This document shows, one piece after another, positions 1 to 7,405 of a DNA stretch of 64,000 bases. Every line of letters begins with the position of its first letter. The first letter of the stretch is position 1. A program made the translations under genes and the position numbers. Source of the DNA: a virus; the IMG/VR virus record IMGVR_UViG_3300033148_007258, positions 1 to 64,000 of that record; one strand, given 5' to 3'. Below the pieces are notes generated by a model. It saw nothing but the letters and a program-made list of their open reading frames with translations. It did no database searches and had not been told where the DNA came from.

Positions 1-2
1 AA

Positions 3-80
3 AACCCTGTGGCGTTTGAGGTTAAGACGTGGGAAAACAAACAAAAAATAAACCAAAGGAGAAAACAATGGAATTCATAA
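3..80 (+). CDS. 3' end of an unknown protein (truncated by window)
   Basis: The frame starting at base 3 stays open for 25 codons, including PVAFEVKTWENKQK, and stops at TAA 78-80. The text is protein-like, and its stop lies 13 bases inside the next gene, an overlap style seen throughout this genome. Too little is visible to assign a family. It could be chance, but the good reading and the tight junction make a real gene end more likely. Confidence 0.4.
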   Translation, partial: NPVAFEVKTWENKQKINQRRKQWNS

Positions 81-583
81 TAACGGAGCAGCGGCGAGTT
101 GATGGTAGGTGGGTTTTAGAGCATTTGCCGATACAGGTTCCGACTGATACTAACATTTCTTTCATTAAGCAGTTTTTGGAAAATATGAGTCCATACATTG
201 TCAAAATGAATGGAACTGAGGTGAGAGAATGGATTGTTGAGGGGTACTTTGATCAAGACACTGTTCCTTTTGTGATTGCGTGTGTATGGTTGTGGAATAA
301 TGATTATTATGTCGGCTATTCTGTACAAGAGCAAAATAATCGGGCTGAGGGGGAATCGGGTATTCGGATTGCACGGAATCTCTGTTTCGAGAACGCGATG
401 ACAAAGCGTGTTTTTAAACTTAATCCTAAAGAAGAATACGAAAGCGTTCATATTAGGGTGTTTTTATACGCATTAAAAGATGTAATAAAAGGACATCGCA
501 AAAAGAAATTTCCAAACCTACCTGAATATATCCATATCGGAAAAGAAGGCTCTAAGGAGAAACGGGATAATGAAACTGATTAA
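68..583 (+). CDS. hypothetical protein, 171 aa
   Basis: I do not recognise the family. The start at 68 is chosen because AAAGGAG lies 6 bases upstream; an in-frame ATG at 29 has no such site and would add 13 lysine-rich residues. The protein has no signal peptide or membrane segment. The N-terminal half has a strand-rich look, the middle holds the aromatic run VWLWNNDYYVGY, and the C-terminal third is lysine-rich (about residues 135-171). The 3' end overlaps the next gene by 14 bases, so the two are probably co-translated. Confidence 0.8.
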   Translation: MEFIITEQRRVDGRWVLEHLPIQVPTDTNISFIKQFLENMSPYIVKMNGTEVREWIVEGYFDQDTVPFVIACVWLWNNDYYVGYSVQEQNNRAEGESGIRIARNLCFENAMTKRVFKLNPKEEYESVHIRVFLYALKDVIKGHRKKKFPNLPEYIHIGKEGSKEKRDNETD

Positions 584-2141
584 ATATACCATAGCGGGGG
601 CGGCGCTGTTTGTGATGTTCTGGGCGTTGCGGGTAAAATATCCATTGCTGGGCGATAATGTGGCGCGGGTCAAGGACACTGTTATCGGGAGCGACTTATC
701 ATACGGGTTCGGGCTGTATCATCTGGCGTATCTGCTGATGTCGTGGGTACATCCTGCGATTTCCGGCGAAACGGCTCTTGCGTTGACGCATGCGGCTTTG
801 GGCGTGGCGTATGTGTTTATCTGTTACGGCATTGCGCAACAGGGGCTTCCAGGACTGGCTGTGAGGGAAGGGTTTTTCAGGGTCGCCATATTTGCCGGGC
901 TGGTAACGTGCGGCGGCATACAGATATTTTTCGGCTATATTGAGGGATATGGGTTCGCAATGGCGGCAATGGCGCTGTATTTTTATCTGTGCCTGCGGTT
1001 TTTCAACGGGGAGGCGCATGTTTTGTTTCCGGTCGGCGCTTTCGTTGTGATGGCGCTCATGCACAAGCTGTGTATTATATTTCTGCCGTCTCTGGCGTAC
1101 CTGATTTACAAAGGATATGAGGACACGGAAGCGGCGCAGGGGCTAAAGTATCCGGTATTAGCCTGTATAACGCTCTTAGGGGGCTATGTGTACCTAACTA
1201 CCCCCAGGCTGTCTTTATCGCTTATAGCGGCTTCTACTGCGCCGTATGCGGTTTTTTCGTGGGCACATGTAAGCGAGTTCGCCAACGGGATGTTCCTTGC
1301 GACGCCGCTGTTTCCGTTGTTGCTACCGGCGATGTATTTAATCGCGTTGAATCGCGGGCGGATTGATTTCCGCGTGAAGTTCATGGGCGTAGCGGCGGCG
1401 TTCGCCTTGTTGTTCGTCATGCTTGCCAATTTCAATCTGGGTGCGTGCGACTGGGACTTGATGTCGTTCGCGGGTCTGCCGGTTGCAATGTTTGTACTCA
1501 TGACAGGGAGTACAAACTTTCGTGATATTCCATATACAACCATTCAGTATGTTCTCACTGTGTTCCTCTTGATTAGCGGCATAAATACTTTTTCATATAT
1601 TTGGGTAAACGCTTCGGAGTCATCCGCTGACCGGTTTACCGATATTGTGTTGACCGACCCGGCGAATTATTTCACGGCTCCGGGTCGGTCTGCGGAGAAT
1701 TACGCGGCGGTAGTGATAGACGGCAAAGTTCCGGGCGACAGGGCGTTAGAGTTACACAAGCAAGACCTCGCGAAGCACCCGGATCATCCGCGTGCATGGT
1801 TTAACGTGGGAATGCAATATCTGGAGATACAAGAGGATTCAACGGCGGCGTATCTTTTCCGGGAATCGTACAAGCGATTTTATGCTTACAGTCCGCCGTT
1901 TGTGGCGCTGGCGAAGATGGCGTTCATGCAGCGGGACACGGCGGCGTTCTTGGAATACAGCGAGCGCATCCGCGAGGTGTGTATTCTTGACCAGTATTTT
2001 GTGCCGCTCCGGGTGATAGGATTAGACAACGCTGCGGCGCAGTGCATGTATCAGGCGTACCAAATTTACATGGCACAGGGAGAACCGGAGACGGCAATCC
2101 TTTATGCGCAGTGGCTTTTTCAAAGGGGATATGTGAGATGA
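570..2141 (+). CDS. polytopic membrane protein, GT-C glycosyltransferase-like with C-terminal TPRs
   Basis: A 523-aa integral membrane protein with about ten hydrophobic segments over residues 5-345 and a soluble tail (about 385-523) that reads as tetratricopeptide-like helices (LAKHPDHPRAWFNVG). Three spots resemble bacterial GT-C-type proteins with TPR tails: an acidic GDN at 28-30 in the first loop, FGYIEGY at 121-127, and DWDLMSFAGLP at 294-304. Known GT-C enzymes use lipid-linked sugars on the outer face of the inner membrane. By inference this protein could alter host surface glycans. Its ATGA overlap with the next gene suggests coupling. A protein of this kind is unusual in a phage. 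The exact reaction cannot be read from sequence. Confidence 0.7.
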   Translation: MKLIKYTIAGAALFVMFWALRVKYPLLGDNVARVKDTVIGSDLSYGFGLYHLAYLLMSWVHPAISGETALALTHAALGVAYVFICYGIAQQGLPGLAVREGFFRVAIFAGLVTCGGIQIFFGYIEGYGFAMAAMALYFYLCLRFFNGEAHVLFPVGAFVVMALMHKLCIIFLPSLAYLIYKGYEDTEAAQGLKYPVLACITLLGGYVYLTTPRLSLSLIAASTAPYAVFSWAHVSEFANGMFLATPLFPLLLPAMYLIALNRGRIDFRVKFMGVAAAFALLFVMLANFNLGACDWDLMSFAGLPVAMFVLMTGSTNFRDIPYTTIQYVLTVFLLISGINTFSYIWVNASESSADRFTDIVLTDPANYFTAPGRSAENYAAVVIDGKVPGDRALELHKQDLAKHPDHPRAWFNVGMQYLEIQEDSTAAYLFRESYKRFYAYSPPFVALAKMAFMQRDTAAFLEYSERIREVCILDQYFVPLRVIGLDNAAAQCMYQAYQIYMAQGEPETAILYAQWLFQRGYVR

Positions 2142-2287
2142 AAACAATAAAAAAGATTTTTGTTATTATATCACTGGTAGCCCTTCTTGTGGGAGGGATA
2201 TTGTGTTGTATTCTTAACCCGCTTTATTTTTGCGTGGGATTATTGCTCGGCGCTGGAATGGGATTTATAACATGGCGCATCCGTTAA
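2138..2287 (+). CDS. small membrane peptide, 49 aa
   Basis: The start ATG at 2138 shares bases with the stop of the GT-C-like gene (ATGA), and GGGATATGTGAG lies just upstream. The short basic N-terminus MKTIKK is followed by two hydrophobic stretches (about residues 7-23 and 25-42), so it is probably a small inner-membrane protein. It resembles the peptide encoded at 2367-2471 (MKIITKIIIVISLV), and the two look like a small paralogous pair. Function unknown. Confidence 0.65.
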   Translation: MKTIKKIFVIISLVALLVGGILCCILNPLYFCVGLLLGAGMGFITWRIR

Positions 2288-2366
2288 TTAGGGAGAAAAT
2301 TAGGGAATAAACTGGGGAGAAAACTATGGAGAAAACTATTTAATTATTGAGTAGGGGATATGCGAA

Positions 2367-2471
2367 ATGAAAATAATCACAAAAATCATCATTGTTATAT
2401 CGTTGGTGATTTGGACGGCAGTGGCGCTATGGGTAACGCTGGGGCTTGGCATTTTGGTTTGTGCCAAATAA
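2367..2471 (+). CDS. small membrane peptide, 34 aa
   Basis: A very short reading frame, MKIITKIIIVISLVIWTAVA and so on, ending LVCAK. It consists of a basic start and one long hydrophobic helix. Its N-terminus matches that of the peptide at 2138-2287 (MKTIKKIFVIISLV), which supports it as a real duplicated gene. GTAGGGGAT lies upstream. It may be a membrane-active or accessory peptide linked to the GT-C-like protein, but nothing in the sequence proves that. Confidence 0.5.
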   Translation: MKIITKIIIVISLVIWTAVALWVTLGLGILVCAK

Positions 2472-2507
2472 TCACCTTATTAAACACAAGGATTTTAGGA
2501 GGCAATA

Positions 2508-2834
2508 ATGGCTGACAAAATCGGCGACATTATTAAGGAAATCGACGAGATGACGGAGGAGCTGGATGTGCTTGAAGAAATGCACATGTATTTTAAATCC
2601 GATCTTGATCAATACACAGCGCCTGTCGTTGTTGTAACACAAACAAAAATTGGTAGTGTGGATGAGGAGCCGGAAACCAAGCGGTATAAGGTAGAAAGTG
2701 ATGTGTCGTGCGCAAAGATACTGGAACTCATTATTAATGAGAAGAGGATGTGGTTGTCTCAAAAAAAATATTGTTTATGCGAGGCAATGGAAATAAGCGA
2801 ATCAATAAAACCAACAAAAAAGAGGAAGATATGA
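2508..2834 (+). CDS. hypothetical protein, 108 aa, helical N-terminus
   Basis: Start supported by AGGAGGCAATAATG. Residues 1-30 (DKIGDIIKEIDEMTEELDVLEEM) have the acidic heptad look of a coiled coil. The C-terminus is very basic (PTKKRKI). The stop overlaps the next start as ATGA. No known domain recognised. Small coiled-coil proteins of this kind are common among phage early genes, but no role can be assigned. Confidence 0.75.
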   Translation: MADKIGDIIKEIDEMTEELDVLEEMHMYFKSDLDQYTAPVVVVTQTKIGSVDEEPETKRYKVESDVSCAKILELIINEKRMWLSQKKYCLCEAMEISESIKPTKKRKI

Positions 2835-3130
2835 ATCTGATAACGAAAAAGAAAGACGAAACCGAACGCTCAAAACCAGAGATGACTATTTGCACACGGT
2901 GTAAACATTTTTACCAACGAAGCGAGGTTTGGTACGACCAGTTTTGTAAGGCGTCGCCGCTTGAAAAGAGAGTTGATCCTATAGACGGTCGGGTAAAATG
3001 TTTCGGAGTCAATGATTTGGGCAACAGTTATTCAACACACAACGGGTATCATTATGCTCGAAACATTAATACCGACGGTAAGTGTGAAAAATATGAACCT
3101 AAGAAGTCGTGGTTACGGAATATTATATAA
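2831..3130 (+). CDS. cysteine-rich small protein, probable zinc-binding
   Basis: A 99-aa protein starting inside the stop of the previous gene (ATGA). An earlier in-frame ATG at 2750 is discarded because it lies deep in that gene. CTRCKHFYQ, then WYDQFCKASP and a later GKCEKY, give at least four cysteines in the C-x2-C-K-H-F pattern seen in many small phage proteins. It probably binds one zinc ion. Function unknown. Confidence 0.75.
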   Translation: MNLITKKKDETERSKPEMTICTRCKHFYQRSEVWYDQFCKASPLEKRVDPIDGRVKCFGVNDLGNSYSTHNGYHYARNINTDGKCEKYEPKKSWLRNII

Positions 3131-3148
3131 ACTAATCGGCGAGGGAAT

Positions 3149-3394
3149 ATGACCTGGGAACAGTTTGCAAGAACTTTAGAACCTCGTTTATCAAACGCGG
3201 AAATCGATTACTTGTTGTGGGAACAAACAGCCTTTCCGTGCGCTGGCATTAAAACGACGGTTTATCAGTTGCGTCAGGCGGTCAGGGCGTATAGGCGGCA
3301 CATTACTTTGTGTCATGGTTGCGGACATTGGGAAAAATATCACAAGGGTTGGTGTCCGCTTGTAAGGGCGGAGCGTAAAGATACGGTATGTTAA
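3149..3394 (+). CDS. small protein with C-terminal Cys/His cluster, 81 aa
   Basis: GCGAGGGAAT precedes the ATG at 3149. The first 50 residues are helical (ARTLEPRLSNAEIDYLL). The tail carries CHGCGHWEKYHKGWCPL, a plausible zinc knuckle of three cysteines plus histidines. The family is not recognised. It sits in a run of small plus-strand genes upstream of a metallophosphoesterase. Confidence 0.75.
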   Translation: MTWEQFARTLEPRLSNAEIDYLLWEQTAFPCAGIKTTVYQLRQAVRAYRRHITLCHGCGHWEKYHKGWCPLVRAERKDTVC

Positions 3395-3413
3395 ATTTTA
3401 CAAGCGAGGGAAT

Positions 3414-4748
3414 ATGGGTAAGGAATATATACGATGGCGGGATTGTATGCCGCGGGCGCGGGAGCTTGAGGGTCGCCGACGGCGGGGGGAGATTGAGTAT
3501 ACTGACATGGCGCGTATTCTGAACGCGGAGTTTTTCGGCGGAGAGGAGCGGATAACGGCTGAATCGGTCAGATGCAGGTTGCGGCGGGAGCGGTTCGCTA
3601 ACGGCGAGTCCGGCGGGTCGACTGATGTCGTTTATAAGGAGCGTGAGCCGGATGATTATCAACGGTTGTTGAGTGAGAACGCGCGGCTTAGCAAGCGGCT
3701 ACAGAACCGGGAAGCGGACGCAAAGAACGTTGTTCGGGCTTGTTTGGCTCGTGTTGACCGGATGAAGTTTTACCCGCTCAAAGGGAAGCAGTTACCCTTG
3801 CGGGTTGATGCGCGGCAGGAGCAGGAGTTTCACGGAATGCTTTCGGACATTCACTACGGCGAAGAGGTTCTTACGAAAGAGACGATGGGGATCGGCGCAT
3901 ACAACAAGGAAATATGTTTGCGGCGTATGAATAAGTGGCAGGAAAAGATTGTCAAATTTCAAGAGCAGGACAGGTTGTATCACGGGCTGAACGAGCTTGT
4001 GTTGTTTGTGGTTGGCGATATTGCTGCGGGGAATTTTTACCCGAAGCAGCCCTGGGAACTGGACATGAACGAGATCGAGCAGATTTTTTTCGCAATTGAG
4101 GATTTGGGTTCGCGGCTGCGGGAGCTTCGCACTCATTTTACGCATATATCAGTATATTGGGTTCCGGGCAATCACCGGTGGAACAGCAAGAAGGATCAGG
4201 CGCACTGGACATGGTTGCCGGACTTTTTAATCGGGCGGTCTTTACAGATGCTTCTCAGGAATATTGAGGGGATTGAATTTTATATTTCCAACAGTCCAAA
4301 GATGGTGGTTCAGCGCGGCAAGAAGCTGTTTTGTCTGGGGCACGGGCAGGATGCGCGTTCGTTTGTAGGTATTCCCTATTACGGCATAGACAGGGTGTAC
4401 CGGCGGCTGGCAAATTTAACAAAGGTGTTGATTGATTATTATCTGATTGGCCATTTTCACGAGGCGGCGAATTTGAGCGGCGGCGCAATATTCATTAACG
4501 GCTGCGTTCCGGGCGGGTCGCAGTTGAGTATTAACCGCATGAACGTAACTTCTCTGCCGAGTCAGAAAATATGGATGTTTCACCCGCGCGAAGGCGTAAA
4601 CCGGGAATCTAACTTGTGGCTTGATAAGGCGCCTGAGCTTGAGGCTGACGAGCGGGGGATTTTAACGCCGTATAATGATTTCGGGGACCAGAAGGAGCTA
4701 CCGGTCGCTGATTGCGATACGCGGGGCGTTGACCGCCCGCGGCGATGA
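3414..4748 (+). CDS. calcineurin-like metallophosphoesterase with N-terminal DNA-binding-like domain
   Basis: A 444-aa protein. The catalytic core has the ordered motifs of the calcineurin-like superfamily: DIH (145-147), GD (201-202), GNHRW (252-256), an LGHGQD (308-313) and GHFHE (346-350). These residues normally hold two metal ions and cleave phosphoesters. Residues 1-60 are strongly basic and helical (TDMARILNAEFF, then VRCRLRRER), like the small helical domain that precedes the core in many phage metallophosphatases. Residues 80-110 may form a coiled coil. The substrate could be nucleic acid, but that is inference. GCGAGGGAAT precedes the start. Confidence 0.88.
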   Translation: MGKEYIRWRDCMPRARELEGRRRRGEIEYTDMARILNAEFFGGEERITAESVRCRLRRERFANGESGGSTDVVYKEREPDDYQRLLSENARLSKRLQNREADAKNVVRACLARVDRMKFYPLKGKQLPLRVDARQEQEFHGMLSDIHYGEEVLTKETMGIGAYNKEICLRRMNKWQEKIVKFQEQDRLYHGLNELVLFVVGDIAAGNFYPKQPWELDMNEIEQIFFAIEDLGSRLRELRTHFTHISVYWVPGNHRWNSKKDQAHWTWLPDFLIGRSLQMLLRNIEGIEFYISNSPKMVVQRGKKLFCLGHGQDARSFVGIPYYGIDRVYRRLANLTKVLIDYYLIGHFHEAANLSGGAIFINGCVPGGSQLSINRMNVTSLPSQKIWMFHPREGVNRESNLWLDKAPELEADERGILTPYNDFGDQKELPVADCDTRGVDRPRR

Positions 4749-4771
4749 GGCTTATAATAAAGGGAGGGTAT

Positions 4772-5062
4772 ATGGAAAACAATATTAATCTTTATCAGTT
4801 GACAACAAGTTCTGGAAGGTTTAGTGATATACGGGGTACTTTTTATGTGGTTGCGGGTGATCCTACTACGGCGCAGGACGTATTGATGGGGATGTTAAAG
4901 GAAGCGGATTATGGGGCAGGGCAATATAAAAAGGTTATAGCCATTAATTTACTTGCAGAGGGAGTAAAAAAAGCAGCAGATGGAGCGCCCCGCTTCTGCC
5001 TTGATGATAACAGCGCTCTTTTTGATGATAATAAATTGATTATTGCGAGCGACCGGCAATAG
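4772..5062 (+). CDS. hypothetical protein, 96 aa
   Basis: AAAGGGAGGG lies a few bases before the ATG at 4772, which is preferred over the in-frame ATG at 4745 that overlaps the phosphoesterase gene. The protein has a central FYVVAGDPTTAQDVLMGMLKE stretch and a hydrophobic VIAINLLAEGV. No domain is recognised. It is the last plus-strand gene before the convergent minus-strand operon. Confidence 0.72.
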   Translation: MENNINLYQLTTSSGRFSDIRGTFYVVAGDPTTAQDVLMGMLKEADYGAGQYKKVIAINLLAEGVKKAADGAPRFCLDDNSALFDDNKLIIASDRQ

Positions 5063-5119
5063 GTCTTTGCGTTGGAGCGAGAAAAAGGGGGAGCCGTGTT
5101 GATTGCCGGTTCCCCCTTT

Positions 5120-5141
5120 GCGTTGTGCGCCCGCGCCGATT
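5120..5141. repeat. 22-bp direct repeat, copy 1
   Basis: A 22-bp sequence beginning GCGTTGTGCGCC is repeated exactly at 5980-6001. Each copy lies just 3' of the end of a minus-strand gene (ends at 5143 and 6021). It is GC-rich and may form part of a transcript end or processing site, but no T-run follows on the minus strand. Confidence 0.8.
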
Positions 5142-5142
5142 G

Positions 5143-5442
5143 TTATGAAAGCCTGAGCAACCCCTTTGCCGCGCGGATGGCATCGCGGTTTTTAGTTGCC
5201 CGCTCCGACCATATCTCGTCAGACATTGAGTGGCATTTTCCGCGCGTATCGATGGCTGCCTCATATGCCGCTTCTGTTGCGTCGCGGCATATAACTAACG
5301 ACGCCACGTTTTCCCAGTTGCCATGATGCCATCGCAACACTGCCCGTTTTTCCCGGACAGCCTCCTCGATGGCTGACAAACCGATTAATTTGGGGCCTTC
5401 TTCTTCAGCCCCTGCGTAATAACAATACATTTCTTGTTCCAT
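5143..5442 (-). CDS. hypothetical protein, 99 aa (distal gene of minus operon)
   Basis: Read leftward from ATG at 5442, preceded by CGGAGGTGCGAC, the ribosome-site pattern shared by every gene of this operon. The protein is acidic at the start (MEQEMYCYY), with WHHGNWENVA in the middle and an alanine-rich, helical C-terminal half. No family is recognised. It is the last gene of the operon that begins near 7400. Confidence 0.75.
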   Translation of the reverse strand: MEQEMYCYYAGAEEEGPKLIGLSAIEEAVREKRAVLRWHHGNWENVASLVICRDATEAAYEAAIDTRGKCHSMSDEIWSERATKNRDAIRAAKGLLRLS

Positions 5443-5490
5443 GTCGCACCTCCGTTTTTTACAGTAATTAACAGATTTCTGGCGGCTTTG

Positions 5491-5688
5491 TCAAGCGGTT
5501 TCTGTGCCGTATATTTCTTCAGCATCTTCAATATAGGACAGCAGATAAACCGCCACGTAGTGTTTCCCGCACTTTGGGCACTCAACGTGCCGGTCAATGC
5601 CTTGAGCGTCCGAGAACGCTGTTTCCCATTCGTCTGGCGGCGTGCCGCATTCCGGGCACACTAATTCTTTTAATTTTAACTCGTTCAT
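5491..5688 (-). CDS. zinc-ribbon small protein, 65 aa
   Basis: Start at 5688 with CGGAGGTGCAAG upstream. It holds two CPxCG knuckles, CPECG at about residues 11-15 and CPKCG at about 37-41, separated by 21 residues, so it probably folds as a single zinc ribbon. The acidic tail is YIEDAEEIYG. Such proteins are common in phage early operons and may bind nucleic acid or protein. No specific role can be seen. Confidence 0.8.
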   Translation of the reverse strand: MNELKLKELVCPECGTPPDEWETAFSDAQGIDRHVECPKCGKHYVAVYLLSYIEDAEEIYGTETA

Positions 5689-5720
5689 CTTGCACCTCCG
5701 TTTTTAGCAGGGCGGGACTG

Positions 5721-5954
5721 TTAATGTTGTACTATCCGGAACCCGATCGCCGCCCGCACTTCTGACGGTAAATCGATAGGGTTGACTTTGCGCTCTTTTA
5801 CCATAGGCTCCCGCAGGTCTGCTGTTTCGCAGCAATACTGATTGACGCCCTGCGGCGACAGTGCGTTTATCGACATACTGTATACACCCGTGCCGATTAT
5901 CACAGTATACCGGTCGAGGGTTGCCCCGCCGTTATCATAGATTGTTATTTTCAT
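5721..5954 (-). CDS. conserved small phage/plasmid-type protein, 77 aa
   Basis: Start at 5954 with GGAGGTGTGAA upstream. The text KITIYDNGGATLDRYTVIIG, then YSMSINALSPQGVNQYC, matches a small uncharacterised protein type that I know from phages and conjugative elements across bacteria (TIYDNGG, DRYTV and SPQG-NQY are its usual hallmarks). It has no membrane segment. The biochemical role is unknown in the family as far as I know. Confidence 0.85.
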   Translation of the reverse strand: MKITIYDNGGATLDRYTVIIGTGVYSMSINALSPQGVNQYCCETADLREPMVKERKVNPIDLPSEVRAAIGFRIVQH

Positions 5955-5979
5955 TTCACACCTCCATTATTACGGCGGG

Positions 5980-6001
5980 GCGTTGTGCGCCCGCGCCGAT
6001 T
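5980..6001. repeat. 22-bp direct repeat, copy 2
   Basis: Exact copy of 5120-5141. Here it is preceded by GGG, so GGGCG-TTGTG-CGCCC can also fold as a short hairpin. It lies between the gene ending at 6021 and the start of the one beginning at 5954. Confidence 0.8.
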
Positions 6002-6020
6002 TGAGTTATATGTGAAGCTG

Positions 6021-6356
6021 TTATTTCACGAATCTAAAAATATTATCACTGATTGTCTCAAGCGGAAAGTCGTTATTGACTCCGCCGGTATAGTCTTGAT
6101 AATTTTTTGCCGTACGGATTAGAAAATAATTCCACCAGCGGACATCGCCGACCTTGAAATAATATATTTTTCCGCTGTTTGTAGTGAGAAAGCCGTAAAG
6201 CTCGAAATGTCCCCGATGGTATGTAATGTTTTTCACGTACGGTTTTACGAGTGCGGTAAATTCTTGTTTGAATAGCTTGTAAAAAGCATTAAATTCAGGC
6301 GTTAAACCCGTTGAAGACTGAAAGCCAGCCTTAAATAATTGTGTTGATTCTTCCAT
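6021..6356 (-). CDS. hypothetical phage protein, 111 aa
   Basis: Start at 6356 behind CGGAGGTGTGAA. The protein has a helical N-terminal half (FNAFYKLFKQEFTALVKPYV) and a strand-rich C-terminal half with the aromatic patch VGDVRWWNYFLIRTA followed by QDYTGGVNNDFPL. That C-terminal pattern recalls small uncharacterised plasmid and phage proteins, but I cannot name a family with certainty. No signal peptide or membrane segment. Confidence 0.78.
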   Translation of the reverse strand: MEESTQLFKAGFQSSTGLTPEFNAFYKLFKQEFTALVKPYVKNITYHRGHFELYGFLTTNSGKIYYFKVGDVRWWNYFLIRTAKNYQDYTGGVNNDFPLETISDNIFRFVK

Positions 6357-6450
6357 TTCACACCTCCGCTGTTATATCTTTTTGTGTAGTGCCGGATACT
6401 GCAATAACAAAAGCTCTTATTGCGGCTTTTAGCAGTATCGGGTAATTACT

Positions 6451-6618
6451 TCACGAAAGATCGGGGATCACAAGATGGCTTCTGCTTTCCACGCCATCTC
6501 TTACAATTTTCATTGTGCAGGTTGCCTTGTACTTCCGATAATTCGTTTTTACGAACTCGTCTACTTCATCAATAGACTTAGTTCGTAATACTGCCTTGAC
6601 GATGTAACTTTTTTTCAT
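6451..6618 (-). CDS. hypothetical protein, 55 aa
   Basis: The start at 6618 (MKKSYIVKAVL) is chosen because GGAGGTCTGCT sits immediately upstream; an in-frame ATG at 6642 would lie before the ribosome site. The small, basic protein has alternating strands and one helix (SIDEVDEFVKTNYRKY), then CTMKIVRDGVES. The pattern SYIVKAVLRTKSIDEVDEF suggests a tiny alpha/beta fold. Function unknown. Confidence 0.72.
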   Translation of the reverse strand: MKKSYIVKAVLRTKSIDEVDEFVKTNYRKYKATCTMKIVRDGVESRSHLVIPDLS

Positions 6619-6693
6619 AGCAGACCTCCGCAGTTGTTTCAAGCCTCGTCAGTGCCGGTATGTCCGGCAGACCGCCCGTAGGGGCGGTTTCGG

Positions 6694-6894
6694 CTACGAA
6701 AATAAAGGGCGCGCGCTCGTATACTCGGGCACAAGCCCCTCGTTCACGTCCCGCGCAAAAGCCCTCGCGGCTACGGGACGTGTAAACATAAACAACTCAG
6801 TGTGCGGCAAGTGCATCACGTTATGTGTTGCACTGCCACTTTCACAGGCGGCACAAGCAAGCACAACCTCAACTATATATTCTTTTGCATTCAT
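6694..6894 (-). CDS. hypothetical protein, 66 aa
   Basis: Start at 6894 with GGAGGTGTGAA upstream and an ATGA overlap with the gene before it (6891-7148). It begins MNAKEYIVEVVLACAACESG and continues HNVMHLPHTELFMFTRPVAA. Its first strand resembles the start of the 55-aa neighbour (SYIVKAVL), so the two may be distant paralogues. Function unknown. Confidence 0.68.
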   Translation of the reverse strand: MNAKEYIVEVVLACAACESGSATHNVMHLPHTELFMFTRPVAARAFARDVNEGLVPEYTSARPLFS

Positions 6895-7148
6895 TTCACA
6901 CCTCCATGAGACCGCAATTTCTCGACCGCGATCTCAGCCTTGCAATCATCGCACAAGGCTATGTTGTTTACCTCCGCCGATTTTGTCTCATTGCGAGACA
7001 ACGGATTGTGACAACACCCGCAGCTATCTATAGTGATCGATCCGAGACCGAGCCCCTCCGGCTCAGCCGGTACAACATACGTTGGATAATTACCCGTACG
7101 AGCCAACCGTCGCACATTGTCTTGCACATTTTCTTGATACGTTCTCAT
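6891..7148 (-). CDS. small protein with Cys knuckles, 85 aa
   Basis: Start at 7148 with CGGAGGTGTGAA upstream. A helical N-terminus (QENVQDNVRRLA) leads to a C-terminal zinc-ribbon-like part with CGCC at about 43-46 and CDDC at about 67-70, separated by a hydrophilic loop. It probably binds zinc. It overlaps the next gene by 4 bases and so is translationally coupled to it. Role unknown. Confidence 0.78.
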   Translation of the reverse strand: MRTYQENVQDNVRRLARTGNYPTYVVPAEPEGLGLGSITIDSCGCCHNPLSRNETKSAEVNNIALCDDCKAEIAVEKLRSHGGVK

Positions 7149-7211
7149 TTCACACCTCCGATTATGTTGTTTATTGTTTTACAACTGTTAACTCAAAGTT
7201 TAAAAAAAGAG

Positions 7212-7364
7212 CTATTTGAATTTACCTTCAGCTTTTAACTGCTTAATATATTCTTTTAGCATTGTTTCAACTTGATTATTGAAACTGCGATTATTCATTA
7301 ATGCCTGCCTGTTAATATCTTTAATCAGGCTATCTTCAATTCTTATTCCCTTAAGGGTTCGCAT
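7212..7364 (-). CDS. ribbon-helix-helix (Arc/MetJ-like) DNA-binding protein, 50 aa
   Basis: A 50-codon frame on the minus strand, ATG at 7364 and TAG at 7212-7214. It reads as a complete ribbon-helix-helix unit: strand KGIRIED (5-11), helix A SLIKDINRQALMNN (12-25), a turn, and helix B FNNQVETMLKEYIKQLK (28-44). Such proteins dimerise, insert the beta strand into the major groove, and usually repress transcription. It is the first gene after the promoter at 7404-7432, so autoregulation of the operon is likely. The ribosome site is CAGGTGCAAC, weaker than in the downstream genes. Confidence 0.85.
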   Translation of the reverse strand: MRTLKGIRIEDSLIKDINRQALMNNRSFNNQVETMLKEYIKQLKAEGKFK

Positions 7365-7392
7365 GTTGCACCTGTTTTACTTCTGTTTTACT

Positions 7393-7405
7393 TTGTTGTA
7401 CGCAA
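7393..7405 (+). promoter_or_regulatory. putative operator, TTGTTGTACGCAA
   Basis: TTGTTGTACGCA here recurs, inverted, at 47526-47537 just downstream of the early promoter beside the XRE repressor gene, and a related TTGCGTATACAA lies at 47441-47452. The site covers the start-point side of the minus-strand -10 box (7404-7409). It is probably bound by the same regulator, most simply the XRE repressor encoded at 46980-47414. Confidence 0.55.

Noticed and set aside
5072-5326. 84-aa plus-strand frame opposite the last minus-operon gene
   Set aside because: It is a shadow of the gene at 5143-5442, which has the operon's ribosome site and better protein text.
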